Below are positions 8,672-16,175 of a stretch of 39,395 nt of DNA, piece by piece. Source of the DNA: Blastococcus sp. CCUG 61487. Lineage in GTDB: Bacteria; Actinomycetota; Actinomycetes; Mycobacteriales; Geodermatophilaceae. The DNA lies in assembly GCF_005222955.1 (NCBI RefSeq), contig NZ_LWUA01000222.1, positions 1 through 39,395 on the forward strand, given 5' to 3'. Position 1 is the first letter of the stretch; every line of letters starts with the position of its first letter. The notes under the pieces are model-generated. The model had not been told where the DNA came from. It searched no databases and was given only the letters and a program-made list of their open reading frames with translations. A program made the position numbers and the translations under genes.

Positions 8672-9949
8672 TTAGCGAATCAGCTTAGCTAAGGTCTTCG
8701 CGTCGGCCACTCGCGGGACAAGGCAGGTCACGGGCCTGACCCCCGCGGCGCGTCTGAGCTGAACGAGCGCGACGGCGAGCCCCGCCGCGTAAGATAAGAG
8801 ACTCGCTACCGCAGCGCCGTTGCCGCCGATCCATAGCGCTAGAGGAGGTAAGGCGATCAGCGATGGCACAAGGGCCGCGATCTGGTTCACGACTTGGCGA
8901 CCCGGGAGACCCAGCGCCACAAGGCCGGCGTTGATGACCGAAGTCAAGCCGGCGGGTATGGCAGCCACCGCCAGGATTTGAATCATCAACACAGCAGGCT
9001 GGAAATCGTCTCCGAACACAAGGGGCACAGCCCATGGAGCGACGCAGGCCGTCACGACAGCCATCGCCGCACCGCATATCGCTACGAGTCTGCATGACCT
9101 TGCTATCAGACTGACATCCCTCGCCCCTGCCGCCTCGGCGAGGAGTAGCTGTCGAAGTGCTCCGATCATGGTTTGCGGCACTTCGGCGACCGCAACCGCG
9201 ATAGCATAGAACGCGAGCTGCGGCGGGGTGACGAGTAAGACTAGTAGCGCTTGGTCCAGTCGGAGTACGAGAAAGCCGGATAGCGAGCCAGACCAGGTTC
9301 GGAGGCTGAAAGGCAAGAACGTGGTGAGCTGCGATAGCCGTGGCCACCCTCCCTTATAGGGCAGGCCCCAAAAAAGCAATAGTCCGCTAAGAAGCCCCGT
9401 GCCCCACGTGGAAAGCGCCGCCGTGAAGACGGTGAGACTATCCGCAGCGACTAGTACTAGGATCAATGCTAGGCGCAGGACGGGCGACAGCCACCGTTCG
9501 GTATAGACCAAACGCGTGTTGCCTAGTCCAAGATGGGCGCCCCTGGCCGCCCCCGTGGCGAGGGCCACAGGCAGAGTGGCGGCCAAAAGTGTCAGCAGGG
9601 ATACCTGGGCCGGATAGCGCGCAAGAAATATCGGCGCAACCACGACGAGTACTGCAAAGCCAAGAATGCCGGAAATTGTCGCGGCAGCTAGGGCAGTCCG
9701 GACGTGATGCTCTACATCCAGTCCGCTCCTTGAGCGGGCAGCGAAGTAAGTGGCGGCTTCCGAAGTTCCGAAAGTGAAAATGACGACAGCTAGGCTGAGG
9801 GGCGTCACAACCGCCGCTAGCTCACCTCTGCCAACCGGACCAAGCGCTCGGGCGAGGATCGGCGATGTGGCGAGCGCCACCAGTGGAAGCGCAAGCGATG
9901 AAAGAGCCGTACCCCGCACCAGGCGAGCAGTCGAACCTCGCTTCGACAC
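8672..9949 (-). CDS. Wzx-like polysaccharide flippase (MOP superfamily)
   Basis: This 425-residue protein has about twelve hydrophobic helices spread along its length and fits the multidrug/oligosaccharidyl-lipid/polysaccharide exporter superfamily. Its role is probably to move undecaprenyl-linked repeat units across the membrane. Helices begin soon after a short basic N-terminus, with RGELAAVVTPLSLAVVIF as the second segment. The central GFLVLRLDQALLVLL contains the conserved charged pair RLD typical of Wzx helix 7. The start is GTG 9949, preceded by a GGTGGGG purine run. It is the first gene of the minus-strand polysaccharide transcription unit, divergent from the GT2 at 10014. Confidence 0.82.
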   Translation of the reverse strand: MSKRGSTARLVRGTALSSLALPLVALATSPILARALGPVGRGELAAVVTPLSLAVVIFTFGTSEAATYFAARSRSGLDVEHHVRTALAAATISGILGFAVLVVVAPIFLARYPAQVSLLTLLAATLPVALATGAARGAHLGLGNTRLVYTERWLSPVLRLALILVLVAADSLTVFTAALSTWGTGLLSGLLLFWGLPYKGGWPRLSQLTTFLPFSLRTWSGSLSGFLVLRLDQALLVLLVTPPQLAFYAIAVAVAEVPQTMIGALRQLLLAEAAGARDVSLIARSCRLVAICGAAMAVVTACVAPWAVPLVFGDDFQPAVLMIQILAVAAIPAGLTSVINAGLVALGLPGRQVVNQIAALVPSLIALPPLALWIGGNGAAVASLLSYAAGLAVALVQLRRAAGVRPVTCLVPRVADAKTLAKLIR

Positions 9950-10013
9950 TCACCCCACCCATCGGCGCAGCCACCGTGTCAACAAGTCAAGTGGTAACTG
10001 TAGCATGCTCTGT
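9950..10013. promoter_or_regulatory. Divergent intergenic region of the polysaccharide cluster
   Basis: Only about 55-64 bp separate the flippase start (9949, minus) from the GT2 start (10005 or 10014, plus), so promoters for both directions must lie here or inside the opposing genes. The segment is AT-richer than its surroundings. I cannot name confident -35/-10 pairs. Confidence 0.4.
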
Positions 10014-10850
10014 ATGCGACAGGTTCCGGTGTCGGCCATCCTGCTTACACGCAACGAAGAGGCGCTGCTGCCGAGGTGTCTACACAACTTGCGGTGGGCC
10101 AAGGAAGTCATCGTGGTTGATTCGGGAAGCACCGATCGAACGATGGAGATCGCAGCGGAGTTCGGTGCTCGCGTGATCGAGCAGGAGTGGCTGGGGTTTC
10201 CGCAGCAGCGAAATTTCGGGGCCAAGCACGCCAATCACGATTGGATCTTCTATGTGGACGTTGACGAGGTCGCGGACGCAACGCTGACGGACTCGATTGC
10301 GCGGGCGGTCCAGGGCGGGCGTGCGGAGGTGAACATGTACGCAGTCGACCGCAGAAATGAGTTTCTCGGCACAGTCCTACCCAATGTGCAACGCAAGAGT
10401 GAGCGCATTGGCCGAGTCAGGCTCTATAACAAGCACCAAGCCCACTGGGACGAGTCGATGATTGTGCATGAGAAAGTCGTCGGTACCGGACCGAAGGTTC
10501 TTCTCCCAGGGGTCCTAATTCACTGGCGAACCCAGAGCTTGCGCGAACTGTTCGAGAGATTGAACAGCTATGCCGATCTAGAAGTGCAGCCGCTTCTCTC
10601 CCAGTCGCCATACCGACTCTTGGCTCAGGCGACTTTCAAGCCGGTCGCTAGGTTCTTATGGCTCTACATCGTGAAGCGAGAGTTCACGCAAGGGCCCCGG
10701 GGTCTAATTCATGCACTGCTCCGTAGTTACGCCGAGTTTGTACAGTACAGTCGTGCGTGGGAAGCCGTCGCGGTCGGTAGTGCGCCTATACATCCGCCCG
10801 GATTCGAGCCTCCGGCGGTTATCGTTGATGACGGAAAGCCCCTGCCGTAG
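10014..10850 (+). CDS. GT2-family glycosyltransferase (WaaE/LgtF-like)
   Basis: An inverting GT-A glycosyltransferase of 278 residues. The nucleotide-binding start is VSAILLTRNEEALLPRCL (6-23), followed by VIVVDSGSTDRT (32-43) and the metal-binding motif YVDVDE with D82-V-D84. PQQRNFGAK (63-71) and the later HEKVVG segment are typical of the WaaE/LgtF group, which add glucose or a related hexose to a core sugar. The C-terminal third is basic and amphipathic (LWLYIVKREFTQGPRGL), as in members that sit on the membrane. I chose ATG 10014 because the conserved strand follows at once; ATG 10005 is also in frame. It is the only plus-strand gene of the island and ends with TAG. Confidence 0.87.
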   Translation: MRQVPVSAILLTRNEEALLPRCLHNLRWAKEVIVVDSGSTDRTMEIAAEFGARVIEQEWLGFPQQRNFGAKHANHDWIFYVDVDEVADATLTDSIARAVQGGRAEVNMYAVDRRNEFLGTVLPNVQRKSERIGRVRLYNKHQAHWDESMIVHEKVVGTGPKVLLPGVLIHWRTQSLRELFERLNSYADLEVQPLLSQSPYRLLAQATFKPVARFLWLYIVKREFTQGPRGLIHALLRSYAEFVQYSRAWEAVAVGSAPIHPPGFEPPAVIVDDGKPLP

Positions 10851-11210
10851 AGTTGGCGTCGAAGCATCTAGAGCCACCTCGCCATCCCGGCATCGTCGTA
10901 GTCCTAACACGCAGGGGCCGCAGGCCGGTAAGTAGAGAAGAAGCCACCTCGCATGGCTGCCTCTAGAACCACAGAATCGGGTGTGGGGTGGCAGGGCGAC
11001 CTCGGGCCGGTCCGCACGGTGCGAGCCGGGTATCGCGCCCTAGGCTCGATGGAGATTTGCAACTGACGCCTGCGACGGTGATCGCCGCGACGTTGTGCTG
11101 GCGGTGCGGCTTCGGACAGCGAGTGAGCTGCCGAGGATTCGGCTGACTCCTCACCTGTGGTGCTTCGGCTTCTAATGAGTCCCTGGCTACGGCCCGCCGG
11201 CCGACTGATG
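10851..11210. other. Gene-free stretch between island and IS3 relic
   Basis: About 360 bp with no reading frame that I consider real. Frames here have irregular codon use and no recognisable motif. It is a plausible junction of the polysaccharide island with the host chromosome and may hold unrecognisably decayed mobile-element DNA. I see no tRNA gene or long repeat in it. Confidence 0.5.
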
Positions 11211-11456
11211 CCTGTCGCGGCGGCCTGCCGTGTGCTCGGCCTCTCCAAACACGGCGTCGACATTCGGCGGCCGCCCCAGTCAGTCAGCGCGACTTGAACG
11301 ATGCGCACCTAGATGGGCCGCATCGGCATCCACCACGACGACCCGCTATTCGGCTGCCGCTTCATCACCGACGAACACGCCGACCAGGGTGTGCGAGTCT
11401 TTCGCACCCGGATAACGTCGGGGCTGGCGAGCTCCGGCTGGTCGTCCATGCATCTG
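11211..11456 (+). pseudogene. IS3-family orfB relic, frameshifted fragment
   Basis: Three short in-frame blocks in IS3 OrfB order show a decayed transposase. The first is PVAAACRVLGLSKHG (from 11211), the usual OrfB N-terminus. The next, in another frame, is PVSQRDLNDAHL (about 11276-11311). The last, after a further shift, is IHHDDPLFGCRFITDEHADQ (about 11328-11387), then GVRVFRTRI, matching the OrfB region usually written DDPxFGYRFIADEL. Start, catalytic core and end are missing. Its sequence is unlike that of the IS3 at 1-779, so it is a separate insertion. Confidence 0.7.
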
Positions 11457-11562
11457 CACTGGCTTCCACCACTCTGGGGCGACTGTGACGGGCGTGCTGG
11501 CGTGCTACCGACACGCTCCGGCTTCAGGGGGGCTGGAGTGACGCGGCTCCTAGTCTTCACTC

Positions 11563-12375
11563 ATGCCTTGTCCCACGTGTGGGGCGACGGACGAACGCAC
11601 ACAGATCCTTCCCGGTTACTGGCGGTGCGATGCGGTCGTCGGCGCCGACGAACTGGTGAGCGCGCCCTCCGGTGCCCACGCACCCGACGGTCCCGGGCCG
11701 TCGGAGGGGACCCGCTGCGGCGCGGTCTACTCTCAGCAACGGGGCGACGACGGCGGTCCGGCCCACTGCCGCTGCGGGGACCCTGCGATCGGTGAGTGCA
11801 CCGAGTGCAGCCACCCGGTGTGCGCCGACCACTCCGACCTGTGGCTGGGCTGGCGGGTCTGCGACCGCGACCTGGCCAACGCCCGCCTCCGGGCCCGCCG
11901 GGCCGCCGCCGAGGAGGAGCGCCGGCGCGAGCAGGAGGCCGCCGCCGCCGAGGCCGAGCGCGAGCGGCAGCGCACCACGCTGCTCGAGCTCGCCGAGGAA
12001 GACTCCGCCTGGCTGCTCTACGTCCACGACGGCCCGCGCACTGACCAGGAGATCCGCTCCGCCGTCCACACCCTCCGCGGCCTGACCGCTGAGGAGTCCA
12101 CCGCGCTCTGGCTGCACGTCCTCCCCCACGCCTCCGAGCCGGAGACCCGACGTCAGGGTCTCACCAGGCTCGCCGGCTGGGCGTTCGAGGGGGCGGACTA
12201 CCACGGCCGCTCCTGGTTCCTGACCCGCAAGGGCGATTGGTACCGCAGCGGCTCGTACGGCGCCACGGCCACTGAAGGCGACCGCTGGAAGAAGGTGCGC
12301 TTCGACGACGTCGAGAAGCGCGCCGTCATCGACGAGCTGGCCTGGCAGAAGCGGGTCGACAGCGGCCTGAGCTGA
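11563..12375 (+). CDS. Cys-rich zinc-finger protein with coiled coil, function unknown
   Basis: A 270-residue protein that I do not recognise. It has two putative zinc sites: a ribbon-like set C3/C6/C22/C52, and a B-box-like cluster C69, C71, C79, C82, C87, H90 and C100. A charged helical stretch (about 103-150, rich in Arg, Glu, Ala) is probably a coiled coil. The C-terminal 110 residues look folded, with aromatic-rich GWAFEGADYHGRSWFL and RKGDWYRSGSY. There is no signal peptide or membrane segment, so it is probably cytoplasmic. The start is ATG 11563, where the conserved CPTCG begins. It is convergent with the LAYTG/GT2 genes and shares their terminator hairpin at 12430-12461. Confidence 0.65.
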   Translation: MPCPTCGATDERTQILPGYWRCDAVVGADELVSAPSGAHAPDGPGPSEGTRCGAVYSQQRGDDGGPAHCRCGDPAIGECTECSHPVCADHSDLWLGWRVCDRDLANARLRARRAAAEEERRREQEAAAAEAERERQRTTLLELAEEDSAWLLYVHDGPRTDQEIRSAVHTLRGLTAEESTALWLHVLPHASEPETRRQGLTRLAGWAFEGADYHGRSWFLTRKGDWYRSGSYGATATEGDRWKKVRFDDVEKRAVIDELAWQKRVDSGLS

Positions 12376-12429
12376 CCGCGCCGGCCGGGCTCCGTCGTCG
12401 TCGGCACCCGACCCGTCACGGACGGGCTT

Positions 12430-12461
12430 TCCGGGAGGCGTCGGCACCGACGCCTCCCGGA
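12430..12461. terminator. Bidirectional hairpin terminator (15-bp stem, 2-nt loop)
   Basis: 12430-12444 (TCCGGGAGGCGTCGG) is perfectly complementary to 12447-12461, with loop CA. It lies between the convergent zinc-finger gene (ends 12375) and the LAYTG gene (ends 12468). No U-tract follows on either strand, which is common for actinobacterial terminators. Confidence 0.7.
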
Positions 12462-12467
12462 CAAGGA

Positions 12468-12623
12468 TCAGCCCTGCTTGCGGGGGACGATGCGCATCAG
12501 CGCGGTGCCCGCGGCGATCATCGCGAATGCCGCCAGGACCAGCCACAGGCTGCCGAAGCCGGTGTAGGCGAGCACACCTCCGGTGCCACCAGCCGCGAGC
12601 GAGGCAGACGGGTTGTCGTACAT
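12468..12623 (-). CDS. LAYTG sortase-signal microprotein
   Basis: A 51-residue protein made almost only of a cell-wall sorting signal. Sixteen small residues (MYDNPSASLAAGGTGG) lead to the motif LAYTG at about 18-22, then a hydrophobic helix (LWLVLAAFAMIAAGTAL) and a positive tail RIVPRK. LPxTG-like motifs followed by helix and basic tail are recognised by sortases. There is no N-terminal signal peptide and nearly nothing to anchor. ATG 12623 has AGGAGG about 10 nt upstream, lying inside the last codons of the GT2 gene, whose stop is only 4 nt before this ATG, so the two are translationally linked. Its role, perhaps as a membrane partner of the GT2, is unknown. Confidence 0.75.
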   Translation of the reverse strand: MYDNPSASLAAGGTGGVLAYTGFGSLWLVLAAFAMIAAGTALMRIVPRKQG

Positions 12624-12627
12624 GTCG

Positions 12628-13830
12628 TTACCACCTCCTCTCACGTCGGAGTGGCGCATCGGCATAGGCGCGCGCGTGCACGATCTGGAGGAAGAGGTCG
12701 TAGAGCAGCTCGTACATGAAGCCGGCGGCGAGCATGTGCCTCCATCCCCGGTCGCGAATCGTCACGACACGTTCCAGGACGAAGATCCCGGTGATCGCCA
12801 GCCAGAACGGCTGCACGCCGATCCCGCCGGCCGCGACCAGGCTGATGCCGAGGCTGCTCAGGTACAGGAAGGTCACCAGCACGCCGGCCAGGGTGAGCAG
12901 CTGCCGCCCCCAGTACCGCCACGTGATGCGGGTCAGCCCGTACTGCACGCAGTTCTCCACCGCGCCGCGCTTCCAGCGCAGCCGCTGCGACCACAGGTCC
13001 CGCCACGTCGGCATGACCTCGGTGACCAGCGTGCACTCCTTGGGGCTGAGCACCGAGTAGCCGAGATGCAGGATCGCGAAGGTCAGCTCGTTGTCCTCGG
13101 TGAGCACGGAGGTGTCGTAGATGCCGCCCTGCCCGTCACCACGCGGGAGCCGGCCGTCGCGGCGCGCCTCCGAGACCCGGCGCAGGGTCGCGGCGCGGAA
13201 CATCGCGGCCGTGCCGGTGACCACCAGGCACTTGCCCTTCAGCCGCCGGACGTCGCGGGCGTAGCGCGCGTACTCGTTGCGCTGCAGGTGGCCGATCAGC
13301 CCGCCACCCGCCTCACCGCGGAACGTCCCGCCCACGGCGCCCATCGATTCGTCGCCGAGCACGTGACGCGCGGCAGCGGCGATGAACTCCGGGTCCAGTC
13401 GGGAGTCGGCGTCCTGCACGAGCAGCAGGTCGTCGTCCGCCGCGTCCGGCACCAGCACCGTGCCGGCGGTGCGCCGCTGCGGGCCGCGGCGGAGGGTCTG
13501 CCGCCGGTCCCGGCGCTCCCGCCGCTCGCACCCCGCGTGCCAGGAGACCTCGCTGCGCTGCTCCCCCGTGCGCTGGTCCGCCGTCCGGCGGTCGCCGTCG
13601 GCCTTCCGGCGGAACCGCAGCCGCCACGCCTGGTTGAGCGCGCCGGCCTTCTTGTCCCGGTTGCCGACGGTCTCGAACACCTCGGCGCCGGCGGCGCGGG
13701 CGAGGGCCGCGGTGTCATCGGAGCAGTTGTCCGCCACCACGACGACGCGGTCCGGCAGCAGCGTCTGCCTGCGCAGCCCGGCGAGGGTGTCGGTGATCCG
13801 ATCGCCCTCGTCGTGCGCCGGGACGAGCAC
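12628..13830 (-). CDS. Processive-type GT2 glycosyltransferase (cellulose synthase-like)
   Basis: A membrane GT-A glycosyltransferase of 400 residues, resembling bacterial cellulose/hyaluronan/poly-GlcNAc synthases. Motifs appear in order: LVPAHDEGDRI (2-12), ADNCSDDT (33-40), the metal-binding D140-A-D142, TED (245-247, catalytic base region) and QRLRW (282-286, the Q/RxxRW acceptor motif). At least two membrane helices follow (about 312-358). An Arg-rich insert of about 50 residues (73-122) separates the first two motifs and looks unlike the rest. GTG 13830 is the only standard start after the in-frame stop and leaves the first strand short; a frame error or non-standard start upstream is possible. 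It lies downstream of the CelD-like gene and is coupled to the LAYTG gene. Confidence 0.85.
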   Translation of the reverse strand: MLVPAHDEGDRITDTLAGLRRQTLLPDRVVVVADNCSDDTAALARAAGAEVFETVGNRDKKAGALNQAWRLRFRRKADGDRRTADQRTGEQRSEVSWHAGCERRERRDRRQTLRRGPQRRTAGTVLVPDAADDDLLLVQDADSRLDPEFIAAAARHVLGDESMGAVGGTFRGEAGGGLIGHLQRNEYARYARDVRRLKGKCLVVTGTAAMFRAATLRRVSEARRDGRLPRGDGQGGIYDTSVLTEDNELTFAILHLGYSVLSPKECTLVTEVMPTWRDLWSQRLRWKRGAVENCVQYGLTRITWRYWGRQLLTLAGVLVTFLYLSSLGISLVAAGGIGVQPFWLAITGIFVLERVVTIRDRGWRHMLAAGFMYELLYDLFLQIVHARAYADAPLRRERRW

Positions 13831-13944
13831 GGTGACCCGCGCGGACGTCGTCGCGTCCTGCGGTCGGTGCGTGCGCGAGGCGGTGGCCGGCCTGGCCGGG
13901 CCCAGGAGAGCGGGCTGGTCACCCGTTCAGGCGACGGGTTGTCA

Positions 13945-15018
13945 TCACGAACGGTGACGGGATGGCGCTCTCTGCCCGGCGCGCACCGCCGCCAGCGAGG
14001 TGACCGCGCGGCCCGCCACTCCGCTGCCGATGAGCACGCTCAGCAGAGCGCGCTGCTCCGGATAGAGGCGGTTGACGAAGCCGTTGTCCGGCGTCGCGCA
14101 CGAATCCATCTGGTGCACGTCGGCCGCGGAGTGGAAGAGGTCGAAGTTCTCCACCTCCAGCTGCAGGCCGGGTGAGAGCGCGGCGACCTTCTCGTCGTAG
14201 GCGATCAGGTAGCAGAACATCGTGCTGCGGGTCACCAGGTTCAGCTTCATCGCCAGGGTGTGGGCACCCGACTGCAGGCTCCAGAGCTGCAGCTGGCCGC
14301 GACGCCGGAACGCGTCCGCCACCTGCCGCAGGAACGCGGCGTCCCAGGTGGTGGCGAGGAAGGCTCGGCCCTCGCGCCCCTTCCAGCCCGACGCCTCGAG
14401 CACCAGGAACTCCTCCAGCGCCGCCGGGTCGTCCGAGCGGTCGAGTACCCGGAGCACCTCGCCGGTCTCCCGCTCGAACGCCCGGCGCTTCCGGGACAGC
14501 CGCCGCAGGTTGGAGTGCCCCTCGAGGTACGTCGGGTCCGCCCGCCGGACCGCCCAGCCGCGGGTGTACCGCTCGACCTGCACCCGCGCCGGATCCACAC
14601 CGCGCAGCAGGGCACGGGTGAACGCGTCGTCCGCATCGAGGTAGTGCAGCCGCAGCCAGCGCGCGGCCCGGCGCTCGGACAGGTGCGCGAGGAGGTGGTC
14701 GGCCGCCTCCGATTCGCAGCCAGGGGCCACCAGTGGCTGGCCGAAGAAGACGTGGGGCCAGCGGTTGCGCAGGCCGCCCACCACCGGCAGCGTCAGCAGC
14801 CGGCGGGACGGCACCAGCGGGATCAGCCAGCCGAGCTCGCCGTCGTTCTCCCCGACGAGCAGCCGCATGCCGCGTGCGCTCGGCAGATGCGTTGCTGCCG
14901 CCCGCAGGAAGTCCGCGCTGTAGAACGGGTTCTCCGCCGTCGCGACGTCTTCCAGCGCTCGCCATCGCGCGGCGAAGGCGGTGTCGGTCTCGCCGACCGA
15001 CACCACCCGAGACTGCAC
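13945..15018 (-). CDS. CelD/BcsL-family GNAT acyltransferase
   Basis: A 357-residue acyltransferase of the FemAB-like/CelD type (GNAT_6 fold), known for acylating cellulose and other exopolysaccharides or lipids. Seen in the sequence: NPFYSADFLRAA near the N-terminus, NLRRLSRKRRAFERETG in the middle, LEASGWKGREG, and a C-terminal half containing AMKLNLVTRSTMFCYLIAYDE, as in the family. The GTG start at 15018 is supported by GGGAGG 5 nt upstream. There is no membrane segment. It lies 114 bp upstream of the cellulose synthase-like GT2, which suggests it modifies the product of that enzyme, though this is inference from position. Confidence 0.82.
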   Translation of the reverse strand: MQSRVVSVGETDTAFAARWRALEDVATAENPFYSADFLRAAATHLPSARGMRLLVGENDGELGWLIPLVPSRRLLTLPVVGGLRNRWPHVFFGQPLVAPGCESEAADHLLAHLSERRAARWLRLHYLDADDAFTRALLRGVDPARVQVERYTRGWAVRRADPTYLEGHSNLRRLSRKRRAFERETGEVLRVLDRSDDPAALEEFLVLEASGWKGREGRAFLATTWDAAFLRQVADAFRRRGQLQLWSLQSGAHTLAMKLNLVTRSTMFCYLIAYDEKVAALSPGLQLEVENFDLFHSAADVHQMDSCATPDNGFVNRLYPEQRALLSVLIGSGVAGRAVTSLAAVRAGQRAPSRHRS

Positions 15019-15134
15019 CGGACCTCCCGCTCCGCGCCGCTGACCGCGGGGAGCGTGGCACTCGCGTGCCCGATGCACCAGACAGTTGGCCACGCCAACG
15101 TGTTCGACGGGGGCCGCGCGGGCGCCCGGCGTCG

Positions 15135-16175
15135 TCAGCGGGTGATGGTGGAGGCGTGCTCGTGGGTGCCGGCGGCCAGCCGCTCGCGCTGCGGGACGAC
15201 GGTGTACTTCGGGTCGCGCGCGCTGGCCATACCGGCCTCGTAGACGCCGAAGCGGGTGAGCAGCGAACCGGCCGCAAGCAGCGCGCCCGACGCGATCGCG
15301 CCCAGCCGGGTACGCCCGCCGACGACCGCCAGCCCCAGCCCCGAGGCGGTGGACGCCCGGGCCGCCCGCATCAGCGTGCCGGCCTTGCCCTCGTGGTACG
15401 GCTCGGCGGCCAGCTCGTCGCTGCCCTCCACCGTGCGCAGCGCGGCCAGCTCGATGCCGGCCCCGAGGATCGCCATCTTGCGGGCCGGCTCGGACTCGTC
15501 GGTCGGCGTGAACACCAGGCACAGCCCGCCACCGGCGGCCATCGCCGAGCCCGCGAACACGTACGGCAGCCTGGTGGAGAAGTCGCGCCACGACGGGACG
15601 GCGGTGTTCGCGAACAGCACCGCCGTGTAGGTCGCCATCGGCGGGCCGAACAGCCCGGCCACGAACCCGCCGAACCGCTTCAGCCGCGGGAACCAGCCCA
15701 GCAGCTCCACGGCCGCCGTCGCCCCCGCCGCTGCGCTGAACGGCGCCAGGATGTAGGAGCCCACCGACAGCGCCGACGTCGGCTTCATCACCCGCAGCAT
15801 GTGCAGGAAGCGCTCCGGGCGGCCGAGGTCGTGGATCAGCCACCCGACCGAGGAGACCGCCGACCCGCCGGCGATCAGCCGCCCGGCCCGCGTCAGCGCC
15901 GGCCGGCCGCTCAGGTCGCCCAGCGCCGCGAGCACCGCCGACGTGCCGGCCGCGCCGCCGAGGAACAGGTACAGCGGGACGTCGGGGGTCTTCCACACCG
16001 GCGCCTTGATGATCGGCCGGTCGTAGTAGGAGGTGAACTCGGCGTCGTCGACCATCGACTGCTCGCCGACGGCCCGCCGGCCGCTGCGCCGTCGCCTGCC
16101 GTCGCCCTTCTTCTTGCCGACCCAGCCGTCGGCCCGGCGCCAGCCCGCCCCCGGGGTCACCAGCCCTTCGGTCAC
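15135..16175 (-). CDS. NrfD-type membrane subunit of formate dehydrogenase
   Basis: A 346-residue polytopic protein of the NrfD/PsrC family, expected to pass electrons from the Fe-S subunit to menaquinone. After a basic cytoplasmic lead (about 1-50) come YYDRPIIKAPVWKTPDVPLYLFLGG-type residues at the first helix, then GWLIHDLGRPERFLHMLRV, the family's conserved loop, and about eight helices in all. The start is GTG 16175, which overlaps the beta-subunit stop as GTGA (16172-16175) and has GGAGG about 6 nt upstream. It is the last gene of the operon. This is not the cytochrome b FdnI type, so quinone reduction would be haem-free in this subunit. Confidence 0.88.
   Translation of the reverse strand: MTEGLVTPGAGWRRADGWVGKKKGDGRRRRSGRRAVGEQSMVDDAEFTSYYDRPIIKAPVWKTPDVPLYLFLGGAAGTSAVLAALGDLSGRPALTRAGRLIAGGSAVSSVGWLIHDLGRPERFLHMLRVMKPTSALSVGSYILAPFSAAAGATAAVELLGWFPRLKRFGGFVAGLFGPPMATYTAVLFANTAVPSWRDFSTRLPYVFAGSAMAAGGGLCLVFTPTDESEPARKMAILGAGIELAALRTVEGSDELAAEPYHEGKAGTLMRAARASTASGLGLAVVGGRTRLGAIASGALLAAGSLLTRFGVYEAGMASARDPKYTVVPQRERLAAGTHEHASTITR

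Noticed and set aside
11230-11488. Several short plus-strand frames resembling small genes
   Set aside because: They are overlapping pieces of one frameshifted IS3 orfB relic, so they are not separate genes.
13919-15277. An alternative minus-strand frame over the CelD-like gene ending SPFVMTTRRLNG
   Set aside because: It is Arg/Gly/Ala/Pro-rich without motifs, whereas the frame at 13945-15018 has a ribosome site and a clear acyltransferase fold.
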